A stretch of 64,000 bases of DNA from Desulfosporosinus orientis DSM 765 (GTDB taxonomy: Bacteria; Bacillota; Desulfitobacteriia; Desulfitobacteriales; Desulfitobacteriaceae). Where the stretch lies: assembly GCF_000235605.1 (NCBI RefSeq), contig NC_016584.1:1786001-1850000 (forward strand). The letters run 5' to 3'. The notes under the pieces are model-generated. The model had not been told where the DNA came from. It saw nothing but the letters and a program-made list of their open reading frames with translations, and did not search any database. Shown here in pieces: positions 17,691-27,132 of this stretch. Both the position numbers and the translations under genes were made by a program. Positions within the stretch are counted from its first letter, which is position 1. The number at the start of each line of letters is the position of its first letter.

Positions 17691-18392
17691 ATGAACAAGA
17701 CGATATTAATTATTGAAGATGACTTAAGTATTGCTGAGTTGCAAAAAGACTATTTGGAAGTTGCCGGTTTTGAGGTTATGGTATCAAACAATGGTTCAGA
17801 AGGCTTTATGACCTTTCGAGAAAATGATATTGATCTTTTGATTCTGGATATTATGCTTCCGGGCATGGACGGCTTGGAAATTTTACGATCTCTGAAAGAG
17901 GATAAAGATGTGCCAGTCCTTTTAGTTTCCGCCAAAAAAGAGGAAATTGATAAAATTAAGGGCTTAAGTTTAGGTGCCGATGATTATATAACCAAACCCT
18001 TTAGTCCGGGTGAACTGGTAGCAAGAGTAAAAGCTCATTTGGAGAACTATGAACGATTAAAACTTCGCTTCCAAGAAAGAGCAATAGCATCAAATGTCCT
18101 AAAAATTCGCGGTCTAAAGATTGACAAAGATTCACATCGGGTTTATGTGCTCGGCGAGGAAGTGAATCTTGCCCAGAAAGAGTATGCCTTACTCTTATAC
18201 ATGGCGGAGAATCCGAACCGAGTGTTTGGGCGGGAGGAGCTGTTTGAACGGGTTTGGGGATTAGATGCTATAGGAGATTCGGCGACAGTAACGGTACATA
18301 TTGCCCGCATTCGGGAAAAGATCGAAAGGGATGTGTCAAATCCTCAATATTTGGAGACAGTTTGGGGGGCAGGGTATCGCTTTAGGGTCTAA
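17691..18392 (+). CDS. OmpR/PhoB-family response regulator
   Basis: The 233-residue protein has a receiver domain with the acidic pocket (IIEDD), the phosphoacceptor Asp in LLILDIMLPGMDG, the Thr/Ser in LLVSAK and the Lys in ITKPFSPGEL, followed by a winged-helix DNA-binding domain (about 130-233, VWGLDAIGDSATVTVHIARIREK). It is the partner of the kinase encoded just upstream. The next gene (aldolase) starts 20 bases later and may be co-transcribed, though the function differs. Confidence 0.94.
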   Translation: MNKTILIIEDDLSIAELQKDYLEVAGFEVMVSNNGSEGFMTFRENDIDLLILDIMLPGMDGLEILRSLKEDKDVPVLLVSAKKEEIDKIKGLSLGADDYITKPFSPGELVARVKAHLENYERLKLRFQERAIASNVLKIRGLKIDKDSHRVYVLGEEVNLAQKEYALLLYMAENPNRVFGREELFERVWGLDAIGDSATVTVHIARIREKIERDVSNPQYLETVWGAGYRFRV

Positions 18393-18412
18393 CATAAGGG
18401 AGGTTTATTATT

Positions 18413-19069
18413 ATGAATCCGTTGTTGAAAGCCCGCCAAGAGATAGTGATCAAAGGCAAAGAAATATTAGCCACCAAACTCACTGTCGGAACTTGGGGTA
18501 ATATTAGCTGTCGAGTTCCGGGGGAAAACTATATAGCCATTACGCCATCAGGTATGAGTTATGAAACCTTAGTACCTGAGGATATCGTAATTATAGACCT
18601 AAATGGCAATATCGCCAGCGGTACCCGCAAACCTTCTGTAGAAGTTCCTTTACACATGGCAATATATTCTGCTCGCGAGGATGTCCAGGCTGTTATTCAT
18701 ACTCATAGTGCCTATGCAAGTGCAATGGCTGTCGCGAGAAAGGAAATTCCAGGTGCTGTTGAAGATTTAGTACAAATTGTCGGCGGCAATGTGAGAGTAA
18801 ATGAGTATGCTTTGCCGGGAACGGAGCAGCTGGGCAAAAAAACGGTTAAAGCTTTAGAGGGCAGGAATGCCGTATTGCTGGCAAATCACGGAGTACTGGG
18901 GGTTGGCCGTGATTTAAATGAAGCCCTAAAAGTTTGCCAAGTGGTTGAAAAATCGGCGCAAATTGTCTTGCTGGCCCAGCTTATAGGTGGTGCAGTGGAG
19001 TTGTCACAAGAGGATATTGACGGGATGCGCAGCTTTTATCTGAACGGATACGGGCAAAGCAAAAGCTAA
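18413..19069 (+). CDS. Class II aldolase/adducin family protein (fuculose-phosphate aldolase-like)
   Basis: The 218-residue enzyme belongs to the Zn-dependent FucA/AraD family. It has the phosphate-binding TWGNISCR and TPSGMSYE loops, the catalytic Glu in SVEVPLH, and the metal ligands HTH (residues near 95-97) and NHG (near 156). Such enzymes cleave sugar 1-phosphates to DHAP and an aldehyde. Its pairing with ahcY suggests salvage of 5-deoxyribose-type sugars left over from SAM metabolism, which is inference. Start ATG follows GGGAGG. Confidence 0.88.
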   Translation: MNPLLKARQEIVIKGKEILATKLTVGTWGNISCRVPGENYIAITPSGMSYETLVPEDIVIIDLNGNIASGTRKPSVEVPLHMAIYSAREDVQAVIHTHSAYASAMAVARKEIPGAVEDLVQIVGGNVRVNEYALPGTEQLGKKTVKALEGRNAVLLANHGVLGVGRDLNEALKVCQVVEKSAQIVLLAQLIGGAVELSQEDIDGMRSFYLNGYGQSKS

Positions 19070-19187
19070 TCCTTAGGGATTTGTATCAACTTAAGGAGTT
19101 ATGATAAAGTATAATCAATAATGGTCTCACAAAATGGTTAATCCTAAAGTTAAAATATAAATGAATAGAGAAAGTAGGTATTAAGAC

Positions 19188-20447
19188 ATGGATTTAAAAT
19201 ACACTATACGGGACTTATCATTAGCCGGCGAAGGTCAACGTAAAATTGATTGGGTTAAACCACGTATGCAGGTGTTAAATAGCGTACGCAAACAATTCGA
19301 AGAACAACAGCCTTTTAAAGGAAAAAAAGTCGTCATTTGTTTGCATCTAGAAGCAAAAACGGCTTATCTCGCTCAAGTAATTAAAGCCGGAGGCGCTGAT
19401 GTCACGGTAGTCGCCAGCAATCCTTTATCAACACAGGATGATGTGGTGGCTGCTCTGGTTCAAAGCGGAATCGGGGCTCACGCCTGGTACAATGCTACAG
19501 ATGAAGAGTATAATACACATTTGCAGTTAGCTCTTGATACGGAACCGGATTTTATCATTGATGATGGCGGAGATTTGGTATCCACCCTGCATACAACTCG
19601 CCCGGAACTTTTGCAGAAGGTCAAGGGAGGGGCAGAAGAGACAACTACCGGAGTACTGCGGCTGCATTCTATGGCTCGCGATGGGGTGCTGAAATTTCCC
19701 ATGATCGCTGTAAACGATGCACAATGTAAGTATTTGTTTGATAATCGATACGGAACCGGACAATCAGTTTGGGATGGAATAATGCGAACCACAAACTTAG
19801 TTGTGGCCGGCAAGACTGCTGTAATAGCGGGTTATGGCTGGTGTGGAAAAGGTGTTGCCCTGAGAGCTAAAGGTTTAGGTGCGCGAGTCATTGTTTGCGA
19901 GGTAAATCCAATCAAAGCCAATGAAGCCCTGATGGATGGATTTGAAGTTATGCCAATGGTGGAAGCAGCAAAACATGGAGATTTTTTCATAACCGTGACG
20001 GGCAATACGAACATTATCAATAAGGAGCACTTTGTTGTCATGAAACCCGGTGCTGTGATGTGTAATGCCGGTCATTTCGACGTGGAAGTAAATGTTGCTC
20101 AATTAAAAGAAATAGCTGTTTCTGAACGAGTGGCAAGGGCCAATATCATGGAGTATGTCTTAGCTGACGGACGTCAATTATATGTCTTGGCTGAGGGACG
20201 CTTAGTGAATCTGGCTGCCGGAGACGGGCACCCTGCCGAAGTGATGGACATGACATTTGCTTTACAGGCGTTGTCCTTAGAATACGTTGCTTTAAATTAT
20301 GAGACATTGTCTCCTGAGGTATATCAAGTGACCACGGAAATTGACGAGAGAGTGGCAATGATTAAACTCCAATCATTAGGTTTATCCATTGATAAACTAA
20401 CAAAAGAGCAGGAAGCTTATCTGGCGTCCTGGAGCACTGAAGAATAA
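19188..20447 (+). CDS. ahcY: Adenosylhomocysteinase
   Basis: The 419-residue enzyme hydrolyses S-adenosylhomocysteine to homocysteine and adenosine. It has the family features: CLHLEAKTAYL in the substrate domain, DDGGDLVSTLH, EETTTGVLRL, and the NAD-binding AGYGWCGKGVALRAKGLGA. The C-terminal region lacks the long KPxxxRY tail of eukaryotic enzymes, as in shorter bacterial and archaeal forms. It would recycle SAH made by methyltransferases. A terminator follows at 20528. Confidence 0.95.
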   Translation: MDLKYTIRDLSLAGEGQRKIDWVKPRMQVLNSVRKQFEEQQPFKGKKVVICLHLEAKTAYLAQVIKAGGADVTVVASNPLSTQDDVVAALVQSGIGAHAWYNATDEEYNTHLQLALDTEPDFIIDDGGDLVSTLHTTRPELLQKVKGGAEETTTGVLRLHSMARDGVLKFPMIAVNDAQCKYLFDNRYGTGQSVWDGIMRTTNLVVAGKTAVIAGYGWCGKGVALRAKGLGARVIVCEVNPIKANEALMDGFEVMPMVEAAKHGDFFITVTGNTNIINKEHFVVMKPGAVMCNAGHFDVEVNVAQLKEIAVSERVARANIMEYVLADGRQLYVLAEGRLVNLAAGDGHPAEVMDMTFALQALSLEYVALNYETLSPEVYQVTTEIDERVAMIKLQSLGLSIDKLTKEQEAYLASWSTEE

Positions 20448-20527
20448 AATTATTCACTTAAGGGTAAAAGAAATGTCATCGTAATAATTAACTATTATAA
20501 TGGATAGTATTCTTAATATTGATAGAG

Positions 20528-20563
20528 GGTGTCTGACCTAATAAGTATGGTCGACACCTTTTC
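20528..20563 (+). terminator. Terminator of ahcY
   Basis: GGTGTCTGACC pairs with GGTCGACACC (one bulge) around TAATAAGTAT, then TTTTCTTT. The rest of the roughly 310-bp gap before the chemoreceptor shows nothing I can name. Confidence 0.85.
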
Positions 20564-20758
20564 TTTATTATGGGCAAAAGAACTATCTGCCCTTACTTTT
20601 AAGCTTATTATTTTAGACAACAAGGGCGGAAGAGGTTCTTAAGGGTTTATTAATATAAGAAAATACTATCTTTACGATAAAGGAATTTAAAAATCAAGAA
20701 AGAAGTTAAAAAAATCACAAACCGATAGCTAACGATGAGATTGAGGGAGGATAAGTGT

Positions 20759-22474
20759 ATGATCTTTATAAGCAACAGAAGAACTGGTTTCAAAATTGGA
20801 ATTATAATCGCCATCATGTCAATTGCCTTGGGAGGAGTAGGGCTTATCGGTTACTTGTATTTTCAAAAAGCCGGTGTATCCCTGAATAATCTCTACGATT
20901 ATGATTTAATTCCTATTCGGGACATTAATCAAGCACGCTCGGACAGCAATGCCCTTAAATCGGCAGTCTTGGCAATTACCTCTTATAATCTCAATGATGC
21001 GGACCGGAAGGTCCAGTTGGATCAAATAACTATGAGAGAAAACTCTATCGATAAATTCCTGCAAAATTTTAAACCCTTGGCAACGGCCCCTTATGAAATA
21101 GAAAGAGTGGAAAAAGCTGAGGAGCTTTTTAAAACTGTAAAGGATGTTGTCCGGGAAACGCTGGAGTTGGAGCAGAACCAAGATACAAGTTCAGCAAAAG
21201 ATTACTATTATAAAATGGGCTTTAATAAACAAGATGAATTTCAAACCCTTTTGCGGGAACTGGGCAATTATAATATCGAAGAAGCTAAGTCTCAAGTGGT
21301 CAGCGATAATGAAATGATAAATAGAGCACAGTGGATTCTGATTTTCATACCTCTCCTGACCACATTCATCGCTGTGTTAATAGGGTTTGTTATAACCAGA
21401 ACAATTATTGGCCCCTTGCAAAGGATTTTAGAAAGTGTTGAAAAAGTAGCAGGCGGAAATTTACAGGCAGAGCTTAATATCCATACCCAAGATGAAGTGG
21501 GTTTATTAGCCAGAGCATTCAATACCATGACGATGAATTTGCGCAAACTAGTCCTGCAAATATCGAATTCTGAAAAACACCTGTCGGCTGCTTCCCAAGA
21601 AATCGCTGCTACCTTGGAACAAAATGCTCAGGTTGCTAATCAAATAAGTTCCGCAATTTGTGAGGTTGCAAATGGTTCGGAACAGCAGGTCAAAGCACTG
21701 ACAGAAACAACCACGACGATGGAAGAATTTTCGGCGAGTATTGAAGAAGTTTCCGCAAGCGGAAATGTTGTCGCTAGTCAAACAGCAAAAGCGGCAGAAA
21801 TTACCCAGGCAGGAAATAAAACGATTATTCAAGCGGTTGATCAGATGAGCTATATTGGAAATACAACGGAATTAGTTCAAAATGCGATTAAGAAGTTGGT
21901 TGTTGGCTTCGAAAGCATCAGTGAATTTATTGATATTATAACGAACATTTCTTCACAAACTAATTTATTAGCATTAAATGCTGCCATAGAGGCGGCTCGC
22001 GCTGGGGAGCAGGGACGTGGCTTTGCTATCGTTGCTGACGAAGTTCGAAAACTTGCTGAGCTGTCTCGTAATTCTGCGGATAATATCGTTAACATCGTTC
22101 GAGAAAATAAAGATAATGTCAGAGATGCCAGTCTTGCTATGGAAAAGGCTGTGCGTAGTGTAGCAGACGGCGTTGAAATTGTGAATTCGGCAGGGATCGC
22201 TTTTGGCAATATTGCCAGCTTGATTGATGAAGTATCATTGCAGGTTAATCAAATAGCGGCTGTAGTGGAACAAATGGCCGGAGGCAGTCAGGATATTGCA
22301 GCTTCAGTACTATCTATTGACAAAGTTTCTAAAGAAACTTCCAATCAAACCATGAACATCAGCAGTGCTGTGGAAGAACAATCGGCTGCTATGGATCAAA
22401 TCTCTATGAATAGCCGGTCTTTGGCAGAAATGGCGGCAGATCTTCAGTATGCCGTGGAAAAGTTCCGGATATAA
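20759..22474 (+). CDS. Methyl-accepting chemotaxis protein
   Basis: This 571-residue chemoreceptor has a first membrane span (about 9-31), an extracytoplasmic four-helix-bundle sensor (about 35-185), a second span (about 188-210), a HAMP domain, and the cytoplasmic signalling domain with the hairpin tip [20 protein letters not shown] and [13 protein letters not shown]. It reports to CheA/CheW, whose genes are not in the window. The ATG at 20759 follows GGGAGG with 9 bases spacing; the in-frame ATG at 20735 has no site. The ligand is unknown. Confidence 0.93.
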   Translation: MIFISNRRTGFKIGIIIAIMSIALGGVGLIGYLYFQKAGVSLNNLYDYDLIPIRDINQARSDSNALKSAVLAITSYNLNDADRKVQLDQITMRENSIDKFLQNFKPLATAPYEIERVEKAEELFKTVKDVVRETLELEQNQDTSSAKDYYYKMGFNKQDEFQTLLRELGNYNIEEAKSQVVSDNEMINRAQWILIFIPLLTTFIAVLIGFVITRTIIGPLQRILESVEKVAGGNLQAELNIHTQDEVGLLARAFNTMTMNLRKLVLQISNSEKHLSAASQEIAATLEQNAQVANQISSAICEVANGSEQQVKALTETTTTMEEFSASIEEVSASGNVVASQTAKAAEITQAGNKTIIQAVDQMSYIGNTTELVQNAIKKLVVGFESISEFIDIITNISSQTNLLALNAAIEAARAGEQGRGFAIVADEVRKLAELSRNSADNIVNIVRENKDNVRDASLAMEKAVRSVADGVEIVNSAGIAFGNIASLIDEVSLQVNQIAAVVEQMAGGSQDIAASVLSIDKVSKETSNQTMNISSAVEEQSAAMDQISMNSRSLAEMAADLQYAVEKFRI

Positions 22475-22535
22475 ATTGTTGGTTTTATAAGCTATAATAA
22501 ACTATGAAACTTGAAGTATTAAGAGAGGCATAAGA

Positions 22536-24797
22536 ATGAAAAGAACACTGATTGTTGCGGAAAAGCCCTCACAAGCTCGGGAATATGCCGTTGCTTTAGG
22601 AGTGAAAAGAAAGGGGGATGGTTACCTGGAAAACGATCAGTATGTGATTACATGGTGTTATGGTCATCTTCTAGAGTTGGAACGTCCGGAAGCATATATG
22701 GATCTGGAACAAGTGGGGAGACGCTGGAGTTTAAGGCGTTTGCCTGTTTTGCCTAGTCTGAATGACTTCCGGCGTGTGGTTAAAAAGGAATCTGCTAAGC
22801 AATATCAAGTCGTCCTGAATTGGCTGAGCTCTTCAGAAATTACCCAAGTGATCTGTGGAACAGATGCTGACCGTGAAGGACAGCTTCTCTTCCAAGAAAT
22901 TTGGGACGCGGCAAATTGCCGCAAGCCTTTGTCAAGGCTCTGGATTTCTTCACTGACAACAGCGGCAATTCGGGAGGGTTTGAAGAACCTTCGTTCTGCA
23001 GAAACTGTGGCGGGATTAGCAGCAGCGGGAAACGGCAGGGCTTTTGCCGATTGGGACTTTGGAATGAATCTGACTGAAGGATTTACAGCCTTGTTTGGCA
23101 GCTTTGACACAGAACGAAAAAGACCAAATGTCATCTCAATAGGGAGAGTACAAACTCCAACCCTGGCTTTAATTGTTGAACGTGAATGGGAAATTGAGAG
23201 TTTTGTTCCTCAGCAGTTCTATGAAGTAAAGGCCGAGTTCAAGGCAGAACAAGGGAATTATTATGGAAAATGGATTGATCCCGGTGATGATACCAAGCGG
23301 ATTACGGATCTTCAAGAGGCTGAATCCATTGTGTTAAAAACCCAAGGCAAATTAGGCAGCATTAGCGAGATGGAAGAAAAAGAAATTCTGGAGCCCGCTC
23401 CGCTTCTCTTCGATTTGACGTCATTGACAATTGCAGGCTCCAAAAAGTATGGTTATAGCGCAGAAAAAGTCCTTCAATTAGCTCAATCTCTTTATGAAAA
23501 GAAGGCCATTACCTACCCGCGGACAGATTGTGCCTATCTTTCCGAAGATATTCTGCCCAAGCTGCCGGCACATTTGAATGCAGTTTGTCAAGAACCCTAT
23601 AAGGATTTGGCAGACCAAGCGAGAGGTTTTGGCTTACCTAAAGGGAAACGCGTGATCAATACAATTACAGCTCACCATGCTATAATCCCGACGACTGAAA
23701 AAGTTGTTTTAGAGAGACTTAATCGAGATGAGCAGCATCTTTATGATTTAATTGTACGGCGCTTTTTAGCAGTTTGGTTTCCGCCTGCCCGATATTACCA
23801 AACGGTTGTGATGACTTTAGTTGAGTCTGAAACCTTTCGTACAAAAGGTAAGGCGTTGTTGAGCTTGGGTTGGAAAGCAGTATATGATCATAGTGATCTG
23901 AAAAAACATGGGTCTGCGGGAGAAGAAGAGGAAGCTGCTCTCCCTCCTTTGCTGAAAGGACAGGTTGTTCAAGTTAAGGAAGTTTCCTGGGATGAAAAGA
24001 GCACAAAGCCCCCTAAACCCTATACTCAGGGTGATCTCCTTAAGGCGATGGAAGGTGCAGGGAAACAGATCGATGATGAAATTCTGCGTCAGCAATTGAA
24101 GGGGAAAGGACTGGGCACTGTTGCCACTCGTCCGGCTATTATCGAGAGTTTAATTGATAGAGGGTATATCTTTCAGAAACAAAAGTCTCTGAGGCCTTCA
24201 GCAAAAGGGGTTGAACTGATCCGTTTGATTAAAGAAAAGCTGCCTGAGGCCCACCTGCTCATTAGTGCTGAGATGACGGGTCAAATGGAGTATAATCTGG
24301 CCAAGGTCGAAAAGGGAGAAATCCCCATCCAGAGTTATATGTCAGAGGTTGAAAACTCTGTCAAACGAATTGTGGCTGAACTACGATCATTTGAGCAATG
24401 TCACGGTAAATCTCCCTTAGCTTTTGCGCCTGCTGTAAAGGTTTCAAGAAAAGGGAAGAAGAAAGAAGAGGGCGAAAAAACAGTTCGCCAGAAGGAAAAA
24501 ACCAGTGATAGTTCTGCACAGTCCTTAGGAAAATGTCCCAAGTGTGGCAGCGAAGTCATTGAGGGGCAAAAGGGATTTGGATGTTCAAATTGGCGAAGCG
24601 GATGCCGCTTTGTTTTGTGGAAAACTCCCATCTGTGGTAAAACTCTAACACCGAATCAGATAAGACGGCTTTTAAAAACCGGGAAAACCCCCTTAATCAA
24701 AGGATTTAAGTCGAAATCAGGGCAATCATTTGCGGCCTATTTGATTTGGGAAAATCCAGCTGAGGCAAAATTGACCTTTAGATTTAAGAAGGAATAG
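22536..24797 (+). CDS. topB: DNA topoisomerase III
   Basis: The 753-residue type IA topoisomerase has an N-terminal Toprim domain (IVAEKPSQAREYA, GTDADREGQLLF), the catalytic Tyr in AITYPRTDCAYLSED, and further type IA motifs (ITAHHAIIPT, GLGTVATRPAIIESL). The C-terminus carries one zinc-ribbon-like motif CPKCG...CSNW..GCRF. It relaxes and decatenates single-strand-crossed DNA. The stop codon is directly followed by the first copy of the TAAGTC-N5-GACTTA dyad. Confidence 0.95.
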   Translation: MKRTLIVAEKPSQAREYAVALGVKRKGDGYLENDQYVITWCYGHLLELERPEAYMDLEQVGRRWSLRRLPVLPSLNDFRRVVKKESAKQYQVVLNWLSSSEITQVICGTDADREGQLLFQEIWDAANCRKPLSRLWISSLTTAAIREGLKNLRSAETVAGLAAAGNGRAFADWDFGMNLTEGFTALFGSFDTERKRPNVISIGRVQTPTLALIVEREWEIESFVPQQFYEVKAEFKAEQGNYYGKWIDPGDDTKRITDLQEAESIVLKTQGKLGSISEMEEKEILEPAPLLFDLTSLTIAGSKKYGYSAEKVLQLAQSLYEKKAITYPRTDCAYLSEDILPKLPAHLNAVCQEPYKDLADQARGFGLPKGKRVINTITAHHAIIPTTEKVVLERLNRDEQHLYDLIVRRFLAVWFPPARYYQTVVMTLVESETFRTKGKALLSLGWKAVYDHSDLKKHGSAGEEEEAALPPLLKGQVVQVKEVSWDEKSTKPPKPYTQGDLLKAMEGAGKQIDDEILRQQLKGKGLGTVATRPAIIESLIDRGYIFQKQKSLRPSAKGVELIRLIKEKLPEAHLLISAEMTGQMEYNLAKVEKGEIPIQSYMSEVENSVKRIVAELRSFEQCHGKSPLAFAPAVKVSRKGKKKEEGEKTVRQKEKTSDSSAQSLGKCPKCGSEVIEGQKGFGCSNWRSGCRFVLWKTPICGKTLTPNQIRRLLKTGKTPLIKGFKSKSGQSFAAYLIWENPAEAKLTFRFKKE

Positions 24798-24814
24798 TAA
24801 GTCTTCATGACTTA
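24798..24814 (+). promoter_or_regulatory. Operator-like dyad copy 1 (TAAGTC-N5-GACTTA)
   Basis: TAAGTC-TTCAT-GACTTA, perfect in both half-sites, begins right after the topB stop codon and about 235 bases before the predicted start of the BCCT transcript. Confidence 0.75.
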
Positions 24815-24831
24815 TAGAATACTCCAAAAAT

Positions 24832-24848
24832 TAAGTCTTGGTGACTTA
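24832..24848 (+). promoter_or_regulatory. Operator-like dyad copy 2
   Basis: TAAGTC-TTGGT-GACTTA, perfect half-sites, in the left arm of the long inverted repeat. Confidence 0.75.
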
Positions 24849-24850
24849 TG

Positions 24851-24867
24851 TAAGTCGCCAAGACTTA
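24851..24867 (+). promoter_or_regulatory. Operator-like dyad copy 3
   Basis: TAAGTC-GCCAA-GACTTA, perfect half-sites, 19 bases (about two helical turns) from copy 2. Confidence 0.75.
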
Positions 24868-25006
24868 ATTTTTGGAGTAGAAGAGTGAAAAGTTCTAATG
24901 TTTGAATTACTCTGAGTTAATGAGCTTAGCTGTAAGTCCTTATAATTACGTACATATTGCTTAACTATTAAAATTTTTGTGATAAGATATTTATTTTTAT
25001 GATAAT

Positions 25007-25022
25007 TGGCAAAGAATTTGCA
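25007..25022 (+). promoter_or_regulatory. Sigma-54 promoter upstream of the BCCT transporter
   Basis: TGGCAAAGAATTTGCA matches the -24/-12 consensus TGGCAC-N5-TTGCA, with GG and GC exactly 12 bases apart. It predicts a start at about 25033 and a leader of roughly 400 bases before the transporter. A gene for a sigma-54 activator lies nearby. Confidence 0.75.
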
Positions 25023-25033
25023 ATTAAAGTTGT

Positions 25034-25075
25034 GGGACAGAAGTTAAGGGACAGAAGTTAAGGGACAGAAGTTAA
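25034..25075 (+). repeat. Three exact tandem copies of a 14-bp unit
   Basis: GGGACAGAAGTTAA occurs three times in a row with no change, starting one base after the predicted sigma-54 transcription start. The rest of the leader to 25441 is AT-rich and holds no gene I can support. Confidence 0.9.
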
Positions 25076-25441
25076 GCATTTTATCAAAAGGAGGTTTTAA
25101 TGGTCATTTCAGGGTACTGAAAATTTGAATCAAAGGAGGAATAAAAGTTAAGGATTAACAGTTTCATTTTACATGATATATCTTGGTAATTCTTACTTGA
25201 CAAATCATTTAAACTTTATGCAACTCTAGTGAAAAAAATAGCTATATTAAGGCTAATAACCTAGAGTTCTTAGCGGGCATCATCATAGGATTGTTTTTTC
25301 ACGGACCTGAAAATACCAAGAATGTAATAACCAAGGATTTGCTTTCGTAACACATAGTATCGATAGACACGCGGAATTTATCAGCTGACTTATCTTCATA
25401 AACCCCGTTCTCAGATTGAATCACAAGAAAGGGTGAATAAC

Positions 25442-27007
25442 TTGTCACAAGAGAAGTCTAAAGGTATATATGCTCGTATTAATCCTGTTGTTTTCTGGGG
25501 CAGTGCTATTTTATGTGTTTTGTTATATGCCCCAATGCTTTACTTTGGTACAGATCTGCAACCCTATGTTTCAACAGTATTAAAAGCTATAACCTATAGA
25601 ATGGACTGGTTATGGTTATTATTTACTTTGGGTTGTGTAGTGTTTTCACTTTGGTTGGCTTTTGGCAGATTTGGCAATGTAAAATTGGGCGGATCAGATG
25701 ATAAACCTGAATTCTCAGACTTCAGCTGGATATCCATGATGTTCACTGGCGGTGTTGGAGCTGGTTTAGTTTATTGGTCCATGGCTGAGCCTATTTTTTA
25801 TCTTAAGTGGCCTCCTTACTGGAATGAGCCCTTTTCAGCGCAAGCCGCGCAATATTCTATTGCTTATGGAATATTTCACTGGGGTCTTTCGGCCTGGGCT
25901 ATTTTTGTTCCAGGGGCCATCGCCTTTGCCTACATGATTTACGTAAGAAAAAGACCCTTCTTCTACCCAAGCTATGCTTGCCGGGGAATATTGGGGGACA
26001 GGGTAGACGGATGGATTGGCAGAGCTATTGATATCTTTGTTGTTATCGGTCTGGTAGGCGGATTAGGAACAACCTTGGGAACGGTTATACCTATGATGTC
26101 GGCTGTAAGCGCCGATATGCTGGGTATTGAGAATACTATGGCGGTAAAAGTTGGGGTCACCCTGGTGGTTGCAGCGGTATTTGGCTATAGTGCTTTCGCA
26201 GGTTTAAACAGCGGCATTAAAAAATTGTCGGAATTAAATAGCTGGTTATGTATGGGATTATTAGCCTTTATTATGATTGTAGGCCCCACCTTATTTATGT
26301 TATCCTTCTATGTTGACAACCTAGGGGTTTTGGCTACGCACTTTTTACGGATGAGTTTATATACAGATCCCATTACCAAATCCGGTTTCCCTCAGGACTG
26401 GACAGTGTTTTACTGGGCCTGGTGGGCAGCATGGGCTATGTATTTCGGCTTATTTGTTGCCAGGATCTCCAAGGGAAGAACGATCAAAAACGTTGTAATA
26501 AATATGATGGTTGTAACCTCAATCGGCTGTTCACTGTTCTTCTTAGTGTTTGGCGGCTATGCAGTAGATCTTCAGCTTAATCAAGGGATAGCACTTGATC
26601 AGACTTTGGCTGACGCCGGAGCTGCGGGAATGATTTCCCAAGTCTTGCATACTTTACCCTTAACTAAAATTGTGATTCCCTATTTCTTATTTGTCATGCT
26701 TATTTTCCAAGCTACGACCATTGATTCCAATGCCTTTATTATTTCCATGATTTCTTGTAAAGAAGTCAGAAATGATCAGGAATCTCCCCGTTGGACAAGA
26801 CTTTTCTGGTGTGTACTCCTTGCTGTGATCGGGGTGGCTATCATGATGGTGGGCGGATTACCGGTAGTTCAGCTGTCATCGGTTGCCACCAGCGTACCCA
26901 TTATATTTATTATCATCATCTTAGGGCTGTCCCTACTCAAGTGGCTCAAGGAGGATTTCGGCGGAGAAAAGAAAGTGCAAGTTGTCGATTATCCGGAAGA
27001 AGACTAA
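25442..27007 (+). CDS. BCCT-family transporter, probably for glycine betaine
   Basis: The roughly 521-residue protein has about twelve membrane spans and belongs to the betaine/choline/carnitine family. It shows the MFTGGVGAGLVYWSMAEP glycine segment, FHWGLSAWAIF, and the aromatic substrate box WAWWAAWAMYF followed by ISKGRT. TTG at 25442 is preferred because AAAGGG lies about 8 bases upstream; GTG at 25433 overlaps that site. Next to betaine-type methyltransferases and behind a sigma-54 promoter, it most likely imports glycine betaine or another methylated amine as substrate. Confidence 0.9.
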   Translation: MSQEKSKGIYARINPVVFWGSAILCVLLYAPMLYFGTDLQPYVSTVLKAITYRMDWLWLLFTLGCVVFSLWLAFGRFGNVKLGGSDDKPEFSDFSWISMMFTGGVGAGLVYWSMAEPIFYLKWPPYWNEPFSAQAAQYSIAYGIFHWGLSAWAIFVPGAIAFAYMIYVRKRPFFYPSYACRGILGDRVDGWIGRAIDIFVVIGLVGGLGTTLGTVIPMMSAVSADMLGIENTMAVKVGVTLVVAAVFGYSAFAGLNSGIKKLSELNSWLCMGLLAFIMIVGPTLFMLSFYVDNLGVLATHFLRMSLYTDPITKSGFPQDWTVFYWAWWAAWAMYFGLFVARISKGRTIKNVVINMMVVTSIGCSLFFLVFGGYAVDLQLNQGIALDQTLADAGAAGMISQVLHTLPLTKIVIPYFLFVMLIFQATTIDSNAFIISMISCKEVRNDQESPRWTRLFWCVLLAVIGVAIMMVGGLPVVQLSSVATSVPIIFIIIILGLSLLKWLKEDFGGEKKVQVVDYPEED

Positions 27008-27051
27008 TGATGCCGTCAAATGTATAATGAGGTTGAATAAGTAAAAGTATC

Positions 27052-27088
27052 AAAAAGAGGATGGGCTGATCATGCCCATCCTCTTTTT
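27052..27088. terminator. Bidirectional terminator between transporter and LysR genes
   Basis: AAAAAGAGGATGGGC pairs perfectly with GCCCATCCTCTTTTT, giving a U-run in both directions for the two convergent genes. Confidence 0.9.
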
Positions 27089-27132
27089 GTTGGTAGTGTT
27101 CTTTCCACAGATAAAGAGACTTCTTACGTTTT

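Larger units (their letters stand above)
24820..24879. repeat. 29-bp inverted repeat carrying two operator dyads
   Basis: Two 29-base arms pair with only one G-U wobble around a 2-base centre. The arms contain the dyads at 24832 and 24851. No T-run follows, so a terminator function for topB is possible but not typical. A palindrome of this length is a candidate activator-binding region for the sigma-54 promoter at 25007. Confidence 0.8.

Noticed and set aside
24820-24879. Simple terminator for topB
   Set aside because: No U-run follows on the + strand, and the arms contain repeated dyads also found far from gene ends, so a regulatory role is preferred.
25034-25075. Possible CRISPR array
   Set aside because: The three 14-bp units are directly adjacent with no spacers, and no cas gene is present.
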